NCBI RefSeq assembly: GCF_900078395.1
Contig: NZ_FKLA01000009.1
Location: forward strand, 223,305 to 287,304
Direction of reading: 5' to 3'
DNA from: Anaerotruncus rubiinfantis
GTDB taxonomy: Bacteria; Bacillota; Clostridia; Oscillospirales; Ruminococcaceae
DNA: 64,000 nucleotides
Shown here: piece by piece, positions 8,942-15,850 of the stretch
How positions within the stretch are numbered: the first letter of the stretch is position 1
Layout: the number at the start of each line of letters is the position of its first letter
Notes under the pieces: generated by a model
The model's database searches: none
The model's input: the letters and a program-made list of their open reading frames with translations, nothing else
Told to the model about the DNA's origin: nothing
Program-made: the position numbers and the translations under genes

Positions 8942-9229
8942 CTACATATTGTAGTCGGCCAGCATCTTCTCCGCCGCCCGGATCGCCTGCTTGATCTTCT
9001 TGGCCCGGCTTCGCATGGAGCGGACAAACTGCCGAAGTTCCTGCTCGTTGGCGGGCTGATAGTACCCGCCGCCGTTCTCCGTGGTGCTGCAAATGACCGC
9101 GCCCCGGCACCGGAGGTTATGTAATTCATGTTGCAGCTCCCGAACGCTTTTACAGCCCGCTAGGTTTGCTAAGCGCTTCGCCGGGACAGCGTGTTCCGCG
9201 CCGACCGGGATCAAATCCATTAAATTCAT
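8942..9229 (-). CDS. Hypothetical phage-type protein, probable winged-helix fold
   Basis: A 95-aa protein in the early operon of the element. Residues 1-60 read like a small winged helix (an AKRLANLAGC helix pair, then a GGGYYQP wing), followed by a basic coiled helix with RSMRSRAKKIKQAIR. Its start overlaps the stop of the Xis-like gene by 4 nt, and its stop is 5 nt before the replisome organizer, so it is co-translated with replication genes. It probably binds DNA. I do not recognise a named family. Confidence 0.65.
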   Translation of the reverse strand: MNLMDLIPVGAEHAVPAKRLANLAGCKSVRELQHELHNLRCRGAVICSTTENGGGYYQPANEQELRQFVRSMRSRAKKIKQAIRAAEKMLADYNM

Positions 9230-9459
9230 ACTGCCCTCCTGTCAACCGGCCTGATCTTTCCGTACTGCTCGCCCATATCGTCCCCAACATGCGCAGTGTT
9301 GAGGTATTCAATCAGCCTGTCCAGATTGACCAGATACTTTTTCCCTGCTTTCACTGCCACCACCCGGCCCGACAGAACGAGCTGCCGGACATGGTGTTCC
9401 GCGAGGCCGGTTGCTTTGGCGGCTTCCTTGATCGTAACCATGCGCGGGATTTCAGCCAT
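9226..9459 (-). CDS. Excisionase-like helix-turn-helix protein
   Basis: A 77-aa MerR/Xis-type winged helix. The sequence IKEAAKATGLAEHHVRQLV followed by GKKYLVNLDRLIEYL is the typical excisionase-family pattern, where the protein recognises the element ends and biases the integrase toward excision. I chose the ATG at 9459, which has GGCGG about 8 nt upstream, over the GTG three codons earlier. It overlaps its neighbours on both sides by a few nt and is the second gene of the leftward operon, opposite the repressor-integrase unit. Confidence 0.75.
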   Translation of the reverse strand: MAEIPRMVTIKEAAKATGLAEHHVRQLVLSGRVVAVKAGKKYLVNLDRLIEYLNTAHVGDDMGEQYGKIRPVDRRAV

Positions 9460-9637
9460 TCGCCGCACCGCCTTTCAGCTCCGCGATAATCTGCCAGATG
9501 CGCTCCTTTTCCTCCGTGGTGAACTCCTTGCGGAGCTTTCGGGAAAAGCTACTGTCTGTGATTCCGAGCTTGTCCGCGATCTGCCAGAGCTTCACGCCCG
9601 CGTCTGCCGCAGCCAACCTGATTTCACGATTCGTCAT
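9452..9637 (-). CDS. Small helix-turn-helix protein, first gene of the early leftward operon
   Basis: A 61-aa protein with a TAGGAGGG ribosome-binding site before its ATG. The segment LWQIADKLGITDSSFSRKLR is a clear helix-turn-helix of the Cro/XRE type, and the short C-terminus (EEKERIWQIIAELKG) is common in small phage regulators. Being the first gene transcribed away from the repressor, it is in the position of a Cro-like or activator protein of the switch. Target sites are not provable here; the CTACAA half-sites in the adjoining promoter region are candidates. Confidence 0.7.
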   Translation of the reverse strand: MTNREIRLAAADAGVKLWQIADKLGITDSSFSRKLRKEFTTEEKERIWQIIAELKGGAANG

Positions 9638-9657
9638 TATTTTACCCTCCTAATAAA

Positions 9658-9760
9658 TTTGTTGTTGAATCTTCATTTGTAGGATGCTATAATCATTATA
9701 TACTACAACAGCAGATTATATCAATATTTGAAGGATTCAAAAACAACATTCTACAAAAAC
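9658..9760. promoter_or_regulatory. Overlapping opposed promoters with CTACAA operator half-sites
   Basis: A rightward promoter is visible as TTGAAT (9665-9670), 17 nt, TATAAT (9688-9693). A leftward one is TTGATA on the minus strand (9719-9724), 18 nt, TATAAT (9695-9700). The two -10 boxes lie side by side, so polymerase can hardly occupy both. Three copies of TTGTAG/CTACAA sit at 9677-9682, 9703-9708 and 9751-9756 and are candidate operators. This is the arrangement expected of a lysogeny-type switch between the repressor-integrase unit and the replication operon. Confidence 0.65.
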
Positions 9761-9779
9761 GAGAATTGAGGTAGTAACC

Positions 9780-10394
9780 ATGACCGAATCGGAAAACAAA
9801 AGCAGGCTTCCAGAATTTCAGGAACGCTTCAAGCTGTTGCGAAAAGAGCTACACATGACGCAAGTAGAATATGCCAAGCATTTGGGGATCGCCCGTGCTA
9901 CCATTGGGTTTTATGAAAATGGGGAACGTATCCCGGACGCGCTCACTCTGCGAGATATCGCACAGCGCTGTGAAGTGAGCACGGATTGGCTGTTAGGTGT
10001 TACGGACACCCGCAAAACGGACAATATCGAAATCAGTAAAGCGACCGGTTTAACCGATGCGGCCATCCAAATGCTCGCGTTCTGTGTATCAGACGAGAAG
10101 GAGACGGCCTTAAAGGTCATCAATCAGTTTATCGCCAGTGGCATGCCCTGGTCTATCGCTGCAAGGCTGGAACTTTATTTGGAGGCAAAACGGTCTATCG
10201 TGCCCAATGTCGCATTTGACGAAGCGGCGGATTACGCTTATTCTTTCAGCCATCTGGAAGATGGAAGGATCAGCCTGCCTCCGCGTGAAACGGCTCGCTA
10301 TCTGTTTGGTGAGATGAAAAATGACTTCGGGGACTTTATAAACGCTTTGATAAATAAAGAAGGTGCATCAAATGGCGAACATCCGAAAGATTGA
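9780..10394 (+). CDS. CI-like XRE repressor of the integrative element
   Basis: A 204-aa protein with an N-terminal Cro/C1 helix-turn-helix (about residues 12-66, including MTQVEYAKHLGIARATIGFYENGERIP) and a long C-terminal region without a visible Ser-Lys peptidase dyad. It would hold the element silent by binding the opposed promoters just upstream. The coding sequence overlaps the integrase start by 23 nt, so repressor and integrase form one rightward unit, as in many small integrative elements. Control by proteolysis or an antirepressor cannot be judged from the sequence. Confidence 0.82.
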   Translation: MTESENKSRLPEFQERFKLLRKELHMTQVEYAKHLGIARATIGFYENGERIPDALTLRDIAQRCEVSTDWLLGVTDTRKTDNIEISKATGLTDAAIQMLAFCVSDEKETALKVINQFIASGMPWSIAARLELYLEAKRSIVPNVAFDEAADYAYSFSHLEDGRISLPPRETARYLFGEMKNDFGDFINALINKEGASNGEHPKD

Positions 10395-10890
10395 AGGCAA
10401 GACCGGCGTTTCTTATCAGATCACCGTGTCGACCGGCTATCTGTCCAAAGGCAAGCAAAAGCGTTATTATAAAACATGGTCGCCCGCTGCCGGCATGACC
10501 GACCGTCAGATCGAGAAGGAATTGCAGAGGCAAGCCGTTCTCTTTGAGGAAGAATGCCGCACTGGGGCCGTAGCCGACAGTAACATCAAGTTTAAAGCCT
10601 TTGCGGAACAGTGGTTCAAAGAGTACGCGGAGGCCAAATTGAAAGCGCGCACTGTAGACGGCTACCACAAGCAAGAACAGCGCGTTTATACCGCCCTTGG
10701 TCACTTGAAAATTGGCGACATCACCACCCGGATGATACAAAAGTTCATTTTGAACCTTGGTGAGGATGGAATCAACGAGCGCACAGGCGGCGCACTCTCC
10801 CCTAAGACGATCAAGAACATCCTGTCCTTTGTGTCCAGTGTTTTTAATTATGCAGTATCACAAGGCATGATCCAGTTCATGGCTAATTAA
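10372..10890 (+). pseudogene. Tyrosine recombinase integrase, 5' fragment (gene split by transposon)
   Basis: N-terminal 166 codons of a phage-type integrase: the arm-binding domain (MANIRKIEGKTGVSYQ...) and the SAM-like core-binding domain up to VFNYAVSQGM at 10869. Host codons end there; the next seven codons and the TAA at 10888 belong to the inserted transposon. The rest of the gene resumes in the same frame at 21645. Joining 10869 to 21645 gives a continuous protein of 397 aa, the usual integrase length. The fragment lacks the catalytic domain, so the outer element cannot move by itself unless the insert is excised. Confidence 0.9.
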
Positions 10891-10953
10891 AGGGAACAAA
10901 AAGAAAGGGAATGCACAATCCAGACGGTATCAGCGGCAGGCTACTAGAATAAA

Positions 10954-11016
10954 TTGTGATTTCACAAGATTGGTGTTATAATAAGAGAAAAGTTCCTGCC
11001 GGGGCAACCGCCCCGG
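10954..11016 (+). promoter_or_regulatory. Promoter and leader hairpin at the left end of the transposon
   Basis: TTGTGA (10954-10959), a 17-nt spacer and TATAAT (10977-10982) form a plausible promoter reading into the XRE and TnpV genes. A GC-rich hairpin CCGGGGC-AACC-GCCCCGG follows at 10999-11016 in the leader, 30 nt before the first ATG. The hairpin lacks a T-run, so control of translation or RNA stability is more likely than termination. Confidence 0.5.
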
Positions 11017-11045
11017 TGGTATGGATAGAAAGGCAGGAAAACAAT

Positions 11046-11318
11046 ATGCACATCAGCTATAAACCACTCTGGCACACACTGTTAGAGCGTGATATGAGAA
11101 AAGAGGATTTAAGGCTTGCTGCTGGTATGACAACAAATATGATTGCCAACATGAGCAAAGAGGGAAAGCACATCAGCATGGATACATTAGCCCGTATCTG
11201 TGAAACTCTGAATTGTGAGATTACTGATGTGATTGAGTTAGTACCAGACGAGCCTGCTTCCACAGGAGGTAAGGAACATGAGCGAATTGAAACCAAGAAT
11301 AACGGAAAACGGAATTGA
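11046..11318 (+). CDS. Small XRE-family regulator of the transposon
   Basis: A 90-aa protein. I use the ATG at 11046, which begins the conserved segment MHISYKPLWHTLLERDM and has AGGAAAAC upstream. The helix-turn-helix (KEDLRLAAGMTTNMIANMSK, then MDTLARICETLNCEITDVIE) is of the short Cro/C1 kind common in Clostridium and Enterococcus mobile elements. Its 3' end overlaps tnpV by 41 nt in another frame, which links their expression. Its hydrophilic C-terminal tail lies entirely in the overlap. Confidence 0.8.
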   Translation: MHISYKPLWHTLLERDMRKEDLRLAAGMTTNMIANMSKEGKHISMDTLARICETLNCEITDVIELVPDEPASTGGKEHERIETKNNGKRN

Positions 11319-11655
11319 TTATATCCTTGTCGGAGATTACTACATTCCAGGCTTGAAACTGCCGGAGGAACACCGCCCTATCGGAAAGTACGGACGAATG
11401 CACCGGGAATATTTAAGAGAAGTCCACCCAGCCAGATTGAATACATTGATACTGACCGGAGAATTGTTGACATATCTTGCAGACCTGAATGAACAGGCAC
11501 AAAAACGGTTAGACACTATCATGGAGCAGATGAAAGCTACCGAGGGCGTGACAGAGGAATTGAAGTGTACCCGACAAATGGAATGGGTGCAGCGTTGCAA
11601 TAACATTCACAACAGGGCAGAAGAAATTGTTTTGTATGAGATGATTTATTCATAA
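11278..11655 (+). CDS. tnpV: Transposon-encoded protein TnpV
   Basis: A 125-aa protein of the TnpV family found in Tn4451-like elements. The opening ITENGIDYILVGDYYIPGL, the basic HRPIGKYGRMHREYL and a helical C-terminal half are typical. Its biochemical role is unknown; it travels with the serine recombinase and relaxase genes, as here. It starts inside the XRE gene and is followed 29 nt later by a DUF1835 cargo gene with a good ribosome-binding site. Confidence 0.8.
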   Translation: MSELKPRITENGIDYILVGDYYIPGLKLPEEHRPIGKYGRMHREYLREVHPARLNTLILTGELLTYLADLNEQAQKRLDTIMEQMKATEGVTEELKCTRQMEWVQRCNNIHNRAEEIVLYEMIYS

Positions 11656-11684
11656 CGGGAGCAATTAAATCGGAGGTATATAAG

Positions 11685-12647
11685 ATGATTGAAATTGTAT
11701 TTGGTGAAAGTGCCTGTGGAAGTTTGAAAATTGCCCAAACTTACGGCAAGGGAAAGTATAGAGGAAGTGCTGTTTCAATATTTATGAGGCACGAAGACGG
11801 GAGTGTTCCATCTTCAGATGAAATGAAAAAGGCACAGCTTCAAGCACAGGAACAAGAACGCATTGCTTGGGAGAATGCTATTCCATTGGGAGGCAAGAGC
11901 AGTGATGTTTATTGTTTTGATATGGTTCTTAGTGTGGGAGATATTTCTGATAATGGAATTGGCGAACAGCGGAAAAATATTTTCAAGAAAATGCTGTCTG
12001 TCTGCTTTGTAGAGGATTTAGATTATCAGGTTGAAGAAAAAATACAGAAAATTAAAACTACATTGACCTCAGTGATTGAACGATATGTAGCTGGGGAAGA
12101 AATTCGCATTTGGTATAGCTATAATCCAGATGAGCTTTGTGGTATGTATTGGCTTATGAAACAACTTCAACCATTAAACTGCCAGACAACAATTTATTTG
12201 GTTAAGTTACCTACATGGGAATATGGAAAAGAAAATACTATGACATCCAAAATAGCATGGGGCGAGGTCTCTCCTGGCGAATGGGGAAACTATATAACTC
12301 TACAAGAGAAAGCTAATCCTGTATTTCTTTCAGCTTGTACTATGAAATGGAATCAACTTCAAAATGAAAATGCACCTTTGCGTGCAATGTTAAATGGTAA
12401 ATTGCAAAGCGTTTCAGAAGATATATATGATAGTTTCATTCTTCGTGAAATTGCGGAACAGCCAGAGCAATTCAAAATGGCTATTGTCATAGGTAATGTT
12501 TTAGGAAAATATCAACTTGGAATTAGTGATGTATGGATTTCCAATCGCATTGATAAAATGCTTGAAGATGGTGTGTTGGAAATTATACAGGACGCACCAA
12601 AGGGAGAAACAAATTATCGCCGAATATTAAGAAAACGAATGAAATAA
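11685..12647 (+). CDS. DUF1835/DUF3658-type protein (cargo, function unknown)
   Basis: A 320-aa cytoplasmic protein. The N-terminal MIEIVFGESACGSLKIAQ and the middle RIWYSYNPDELCGMYWLM block fit the DUF1835 domain. The C-terminal winged-helix-like part (LGISDVWISNRIDKMLEDGVLE, ending YRRILRKR) fits DUF3658. Proteins with this pair occur on and off mobile elements in Firmicutes without known function. Here it is more AT-rich than the mobilization genes, which suggests it was acquired separately as cargo. It is followed by a minus-strand XRE gene converging on it. Confidence 0.7.
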   Translation: MIEIVFGESACGSLKIAQTYGKGKYRGSAVSIFMRHEDGSVPSSDEMKKAQLQAQEQERIAWENAIPLGGKSSDVYCFDMVLSVGDISDNGIGEQRKNIFKKMLSVCFVEDLDYQVEEKIQKIKTTLTSVIERYVAGEEIRIWYSYNPDELCGMYWLMKQLQPLNCQTTIYLVKLPTWEYGKENTMTSKIAWGEVSPGEWGNYITLQEKANPVFLSACTMKWNQLQNENAPLRAMLNGKLQSVSEDIYDSFILREIAEQPEQFKMAIVIGNVLGKYQLGISDVWISNRIDKMLEDGVLEIIQDAPKGETNYRRILRKRMK

Positions 12648-12708
12648 TAACCACAGCACAAACCGCTGCTACATGGAATCCAACAAACCATGCAACAGCG
12701 GTTTTCCT

Positions 12709-13515
12709 TTACCGTTTTTTCCTCTGGCTGATAGGCGTTCCCATTTTCTTTGATTTTTTGAGAATACGAATGAACCAGCGAAATTCTTCTTCTGACAGGT
12801 TTTTATAGTTGATACCAAGCTGCTTGCAGTAAAGGATAACCAGTTTTTCATCTCGACTGCCCTTGAAATTTTCGACCGCTTCCAGATTTTCTTTCAGTTC
12901 ATCGGCAACGGTAGTTTGGGGCGCACTCTCGCTGTCCTTTTTGTGGAATTCCCGAATATCCCGGATAATCAGGTTGAGGTCATCCAGAACCATGTGACTG
13001 AAATACTCATCATCACTGATATGTGCGGCTTGCAGCACCTTCAAATGCGGGTCATCTTCGCCGGGGCGATACCGTTCAATAATTTCATGCCGGACGGTAT
13101 CAACAAGGGAGTTGAGATTTTGGATTTGCATGGTGGCAATCCCGTCCACATAAATCTCAATGTCCGCAAGAAACTTGATAAAGTCCTTATGGGTGGCAAG
13201 TTCGCAGAGCAGACGGTTGTTAATCCGACCGCTTTTCAGCAGTGCCACCATCTCATCGTTCAAATGCAGCTCCGTCAGTGGCGTGTTGATCTGCTCCCTG
13301 TTCTCTGTCCGGCACAGCAGATAATCGACGGAAACCCCATAGAAGTCTGCCAGCGTGATAAGGTTGCCATGATTGATTTCCTTATAATCCTCTTTTTCAT
13401 AACTGCCAAGGGCTGATTTAGAAATGCCCGTCAGCTTTGATAGTTCTTCCAGATTTAAGCCTTTGTCTTTGCGGAGTTCCCAAAGGCGTTCCTGTATGCT
13501 TGTTGCAACTTTCAT
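12709..13515 (-). CDS. XRE-family regulator with long C-terminal domain
   Basis: A 268-aa protein starting at the ATG at 13515, preceded by GGAAAGGAGCG; the frame is open further upstream but that part has no domain. The N-terminal helix-turn-helix spans residues 5-65 (LNLEELSKLTGISKSALGSY...GVSVDYLL). The remainder is helical and hydrophilic, ending in a basic KKSKKMGTPISQRKKR tail. It is read away from the replication/mobilization genes to its right and probably represses them from the 13516-13997 gap. Proteins of this pattern are common in Clostridia Tn1549- and Tn4451-like elements. Confidence 0.78.
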   Translation of the reverse strand: MKVATSIQERLWELRKDKGLNLEELSKLTGISKSALGSYEKEDYKEINHGNLITLADFYGVSVDYLLCRTENREQINTPLTELHLNDEMVALLKSGRINNRLLCELATHKDFIKFLADIEIYVDGIATMQIQNLNSLVDTVRHEIIERYRPGEDDPHLKVLQAAHISDDEYFSHMVLDDLNLIIRDIREFHKKDSESAPQTTVADELKENLEAVENFKGSRDEKLVILYCKQLGINYKNLSEEEFRWFIRILKKSKKMGTPISQRKKR

Positions 13516-13997
13516 GGGCGCACGCTCCTTTCCGGTGGTTTTATTTCTGCCGTTTAACTGGATTATATCACACTTTCCGCAATCGTGGAAATTTCTGATT
13601 TTCCCCCTGATTCCTACTTTGTGGATATACGGCACAGGGCACAAAAATGTTCTATGATACAGGTAGTTCATCGATGGATTATTCCAATCGAATGACCAGC
13701 CTGTGTGGGATATGCTTCCCCGGCGATGTAGCGCCATGACTTTTGGCAGGGATATGGAGGAACCCTGACCGAAACGAGCGTACCAAAGGGAGCGATACGC
13801 CGCTGTGAGATTCAGGGGAGGAACGACACCGGGGAGAACTGGCGAACTGACACCGAAATGATACCGAAACACGACAATCTGATAGGGGGATAGTCTACCC
13901 TATCGCTGATACTTCGGGAGATTTTAAGCGGCTCTATGACCGTAATTTTGCCGAAAATCGCCCCGAAACCATACACAAAAACGGGAGGAAGCGCAAT
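13516..13997. promoter_or_regulatory. Divergent control region of the transposon
   Basis: A gap of 482 nt without a gene between the leftward XRE regulator and the rightward small-gene operon. It contains a GATAGGG/CCCTATC inverted repeat (13881-13887 and 13898-13904) and several GACACCG and TACCGAAAC repeats between about 13825 and 13875 that could be iterons or operators. A GGGAGGAAG ribosome-binding site at its right edge serves the next gene. No convincing consensus promoter was picked by eye. Confidence 0.4.
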
Positions 13998-14186
13998 ATG
14001 CCGAGAATGAGCAAAAAGAGGAAGCATGAGCTTTCCTTTTACCTCAATGACCGGGGGCGTGTCACTTACAACGAATTATGCCGGAAATGCCAGCATGGGT
14101 GCAGGCAGAGCTTCCGGGCGGTTGTGGTTGACTGCCCCCGTTATTTATCCAAACGAGCAAAGAAAAAGGAGGAACACACCGAATGA
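13998..14186 (+). CDS. Small conserved transposon protein, 62 aa
   Basis: A basic small protein with CRKCQHGCRQ, a CxxCxxxC pattern that may bind a metal, and a lysine-rich tail (SKRAKKKEE). It begins after GGGAGGAAGCGC and overlaps the next gene by 4 nt. Small proteins of this composition precede the replication initiator-like gene in related Clostridia elements. The function is unknown; nucleic-acid binding is likely from the composition. Confidence 0.6.
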   Translation: MPRMSKKRKHELSFYLNDRGRVTYNELCRKCQHGCRQSFRAVVVDCPRYLSKRAKKKEEHTE

Positions 14187-14524
14187 ATTTTGAATTTATG
14201 ACGATAGACACACCATTGCCGCCGTGTATGCCATTTCCCATAGCGTTGACAGGATTTCCAGTCAGCAGCACCGCAAAGGTCATGTACTGCCGGATGCTGG
14301 ACGCTATGCTATCCAAAGGGCAGGAGGACGAAAACGGAATCCTGTTTGTCTGCTTCCCTGTCACAGCCATTGCTACAGTCCTGTCCCGCAACTCCATGAC
14401 GGTCAAGCGTTCTCTGAATGAACTGGAAACCGCTGGGCTTATCATGCGGGTGCGTCAGGGCGTGGGAGAACCAAACCGGATTTATGTGCTGATACCGGGA
14501 AAGGAGGACGCTGCCCTTGCCTGA
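14183..14524 (+). CDS. Short RepA-like replication initiator domain protein
   Basis: A 113-aa winged-helix protein. The segment STAKVMYCRMLDAMLSKG followed by FPVTAIATVLSRNSMTVKRSLNELETAGLI matches the N-terminal domain of RepA_N initiators of Firmicutes plasmids and conjugative elements, but the usual C-terminal domain is missing. It therefore may act as a regulator or as a reduced initiator for the circular intermediate. It overlaps both neighbours (4 nt and 8 nt), forming a tight three-gene operon. Confidence 0.7.
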   Translation: MNFEFMTIDTPLPPCMPFPIALTGFPVSSTAKVMYCRMLDAMLSKGQEDENGILFVCFPVTAIATVLSRNSMTVKRSLNELETAGLIMRVRQGVGEPNRIYVLIPGKEDAALA

Positions 14525-14813
14525 GACCTCAAAGCTGGAAAAACTCAACTGGGAGCTGGAGAAAAGCGAAAAGAAACTGCGGAAAGCCATCAATGATGAA
14601 AAGGCATTGCAGTACCAGTTAAAGCAGCTTACCCGAAAGGAACGAACGCACCGGCTCTGTACCCGTGGCGGTATGCTGGAAAGTTTTCTGCAAGAGCCGG
14701 AACGCCTGACAGATGATGATGTCATGCTGTTGTTGAAACTCATTTTTCACAGGCAGGACACGCAGGAACTATTGAAAAAACTGCTGGAACGGGAGAAGCC
14801 GGAAACCCCTTAG
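14517..14813 (+). CDS. DUF3847-type coiled-coil protein
   Basis: A 98-aa protein translated from a TTG start with AAAGGAGGAC upstream, inside the end of the RepA-like gene. Residues 1-45 form a charged coiled coil (KLEKLNWELEKSEKKLRKAINDE). The middle has RKERTHRLCTRGGMLESFL, which is typical of DUF3847 proteins carried with relaxases of the MobA/MobL kind. A role as relaxase accessory or DNA-binding partner is inferred from that association; no activity is known. Confidence 0.7.
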   Translation: MPETSKLEKLNWELEKSEKKLRKAINDEKALQYQLKQLTRKERTHRLCTRGGMLESFLQEPERLTDDDVMLLLKLIFHRQDTQELLKKLLEREKPETP

Positions 14814-15060
14814 TTTACTAAGGGCGCAATTATACACCACCCAGAGGTTGGTGCATTGCGTTCTCCGAAGGCTCCTTGCCGGAGGGCTGTGATTTTCCGC
14901 AGTCAAGGTCTGCTCCAAATCATACAGGGGACGCTACGCTTCCCCTGCGCTGGCTGCCGCCAGCTACCCTTTTGTGGACTTGCCATCTGGGGACACCTTG
15001 CGTTGCAAGCTGTTCCCAGCCGATAAGTTTCATAAAATATAATGCAAATGGAAAGCTAAC
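14814..15060. other. Structured non-coding region, possible oriT or origin
   Basis: About 250 nt without a convincing gene. It starts with a long interrupted hairpin in which CGCAAT (14825-14830) pairs with ATTGCG (14855-14860) and CACCA (14835-14839) pairs with TGGTG (14849-14853). It continues with several GC-rich dyads around CCTTGCCGG, GGGGACGC/GCTTCCCC and GGCTGCCGCCAGC. Such regions in mobilizable elements often hold the transfer origin or a replication origin. The relaxase gene lies 800 nt downstream, so this is one of two candidates. Confidence 0.4.
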
Positions 15061-15114
15061 TTGACATAAAAGAACTATGTGATATAATGGAAGCATGGAA
15101 AGTTAACTTTCCAT
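15048..15114 (+). promoter_or_regulatory. Promoter with two matching operators for the small XRE/membrane pair
   Basis: TTGACA (15061-15066), a 16-nt spacer and TATAAT (15083-15088) form a strong promoter. A perfect 20-bp palindrome built on GGAAAGTTAACTTTCC lies at 15095-15114 over the start site. A second near-copy, ATGGAAAGCTAACTT, covers 15048-15062 and touches the -35 box. Two copies bracketing the promoter are the classic plan for autorepression by the XRE protein encoded 17 nt downstream. Confidence 0.75.
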
Positions 15115-15130
15115 AAGAGAGGAGGATGAC

Positions 15131-15328
15131 ATGAAAAATCGCCTGGAAGAATTACGAAAGCAACGAGGCATAAAGCAAGAAGATTTAGCAAATGCATTGG
15201 AAGTATCACGACAGACCATCGGCTCTTTGGAAAACGGACGCTATAACCCATCTATTCAGTTGGCATTTAAGATTGCCAGATATTTCAACATGAGTATTGA
15301 AGAAATTTTTATTTACGAGGAGGATTGA
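15131..15328 (+). CDS. Small XRE regulator (YgzD-type)
   Basis: A 65-aa protein that is almost entirely a Cro/C1 helix-turn-helix (LRKQRGIKQEDLANALEVSRQTIGSLENGRYNPS...ARYFNMSIEEIF). It begins after GAGGAGGATGAC and is followed at once by a membrane protein gene. This pairing, a tiny XRE regulator with a four-helix membrane protein, recurs in Firmicutes and on mobile elements. It most likely represses its own promoter through the paired operators upstream. Confidence 0.85.
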   Translation: MKNRLEELRKQRGIKQEDLANALEVSRQTIGSLENGRYNPSIQLAFKIARYFNMSIEEIFIYEED

Positions 15329-15330
15329 TT

Positions 15331-15747
15331 ATGAAAAAAAGGTTGTTGATTTTAATGACAGTTACAGGAATGATTATTCTACTGGGAGGATTGCTAACAT
15401 ACGGTTTGGGAGTACATGAAATAATACCTGTGCCACGTCCCGACTTAATAGTAGTAGGTACATCTCTCATTGGAATTTTGCTGATTGTATCTGGTGTGTG
15501 CGACTTGTTCGTTAAGAAAACCAAAGAAATGGAAATAGAGGAAAATGACGAGAGAAATATTTCGCTTAGTAATGCTGCTATGGCAAGTGGCTTCAAGGTA
15601 ATGAATGTTACGATTGCTGTTTCTATTTTTGCTTTGATTTTCACCGGATATATGACAGTAGTCCCATGTTTCACTATTATTGGGGCTTATGCTATTGGAC
15701 AAATTGTATTTATTGTGCGACTTTTGTACTTGCACAAAACTATGTAA
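15331..15747 (+). CDS. Four-helix membrane protein paired with XRE regulator
   Basis: A 138-aa integral membrane protein starting at the ATG at 15331, with GAGGAGGATTGATT upstream. Four hydrophobic helices lie at about residues 5-25, 38-58, 90-110 and 112-132. A short charged loop holds KKTKEMEIEENDERN, which is typical of DUF2178-like proteins. Its function is unknown. Being transcribed with the regulator just upstream, it may be a sensor or the effector that the regulator keeps off. It is AT-richer than the relaxase gene, in line with cargo status. Confidence 0.7.
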   Translation: MKKRLLILMTVTGMIILLGGLLTYGLGVHEIIPVPRPDLIVVGTSLIGILLIVSGVCDLFVKKTKEMEIEENDERNISLSNAAMASGFKVMNVTIAVSIFALIFTGYMTVVPCFTIIGAYAIGQIVFIVRLLYLHKTM

Positions 15748-15850
15748 ATGTATTACTAAATACCCGCCGCCCCCAGCGGCACAACAAGCAGGAAATCTGA
15801 AAAGGTATCCTGCTTTTTCTATGTCCAAAAACGGAAAGGAGGAACACAAA
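15748..15850. other. Gap before the relaxase gene, second oriT candidate
   Basis: A short stretch with the GC-rich run ACCCGCCGCCCCCAGCGGC followed by AGCAGGAAATC...GTATCCTGCTTTTT, which can fold into a small stem (AGCAGGA/TCCTGCT). Relaxase genes of the MobA/MobL type usually lie just downstream of their nick region. The stem may alternatively end the upstream membrane-protein transcript. Confidence 0.35.

Noticed and set aside
10870..10890. Stop codon soon after the integrase fragment, taken as a simple nonsense mutation
   Set aside because: The continuation at 21645 in the same frame and the shared GAT show an insertion, not a point mutation.
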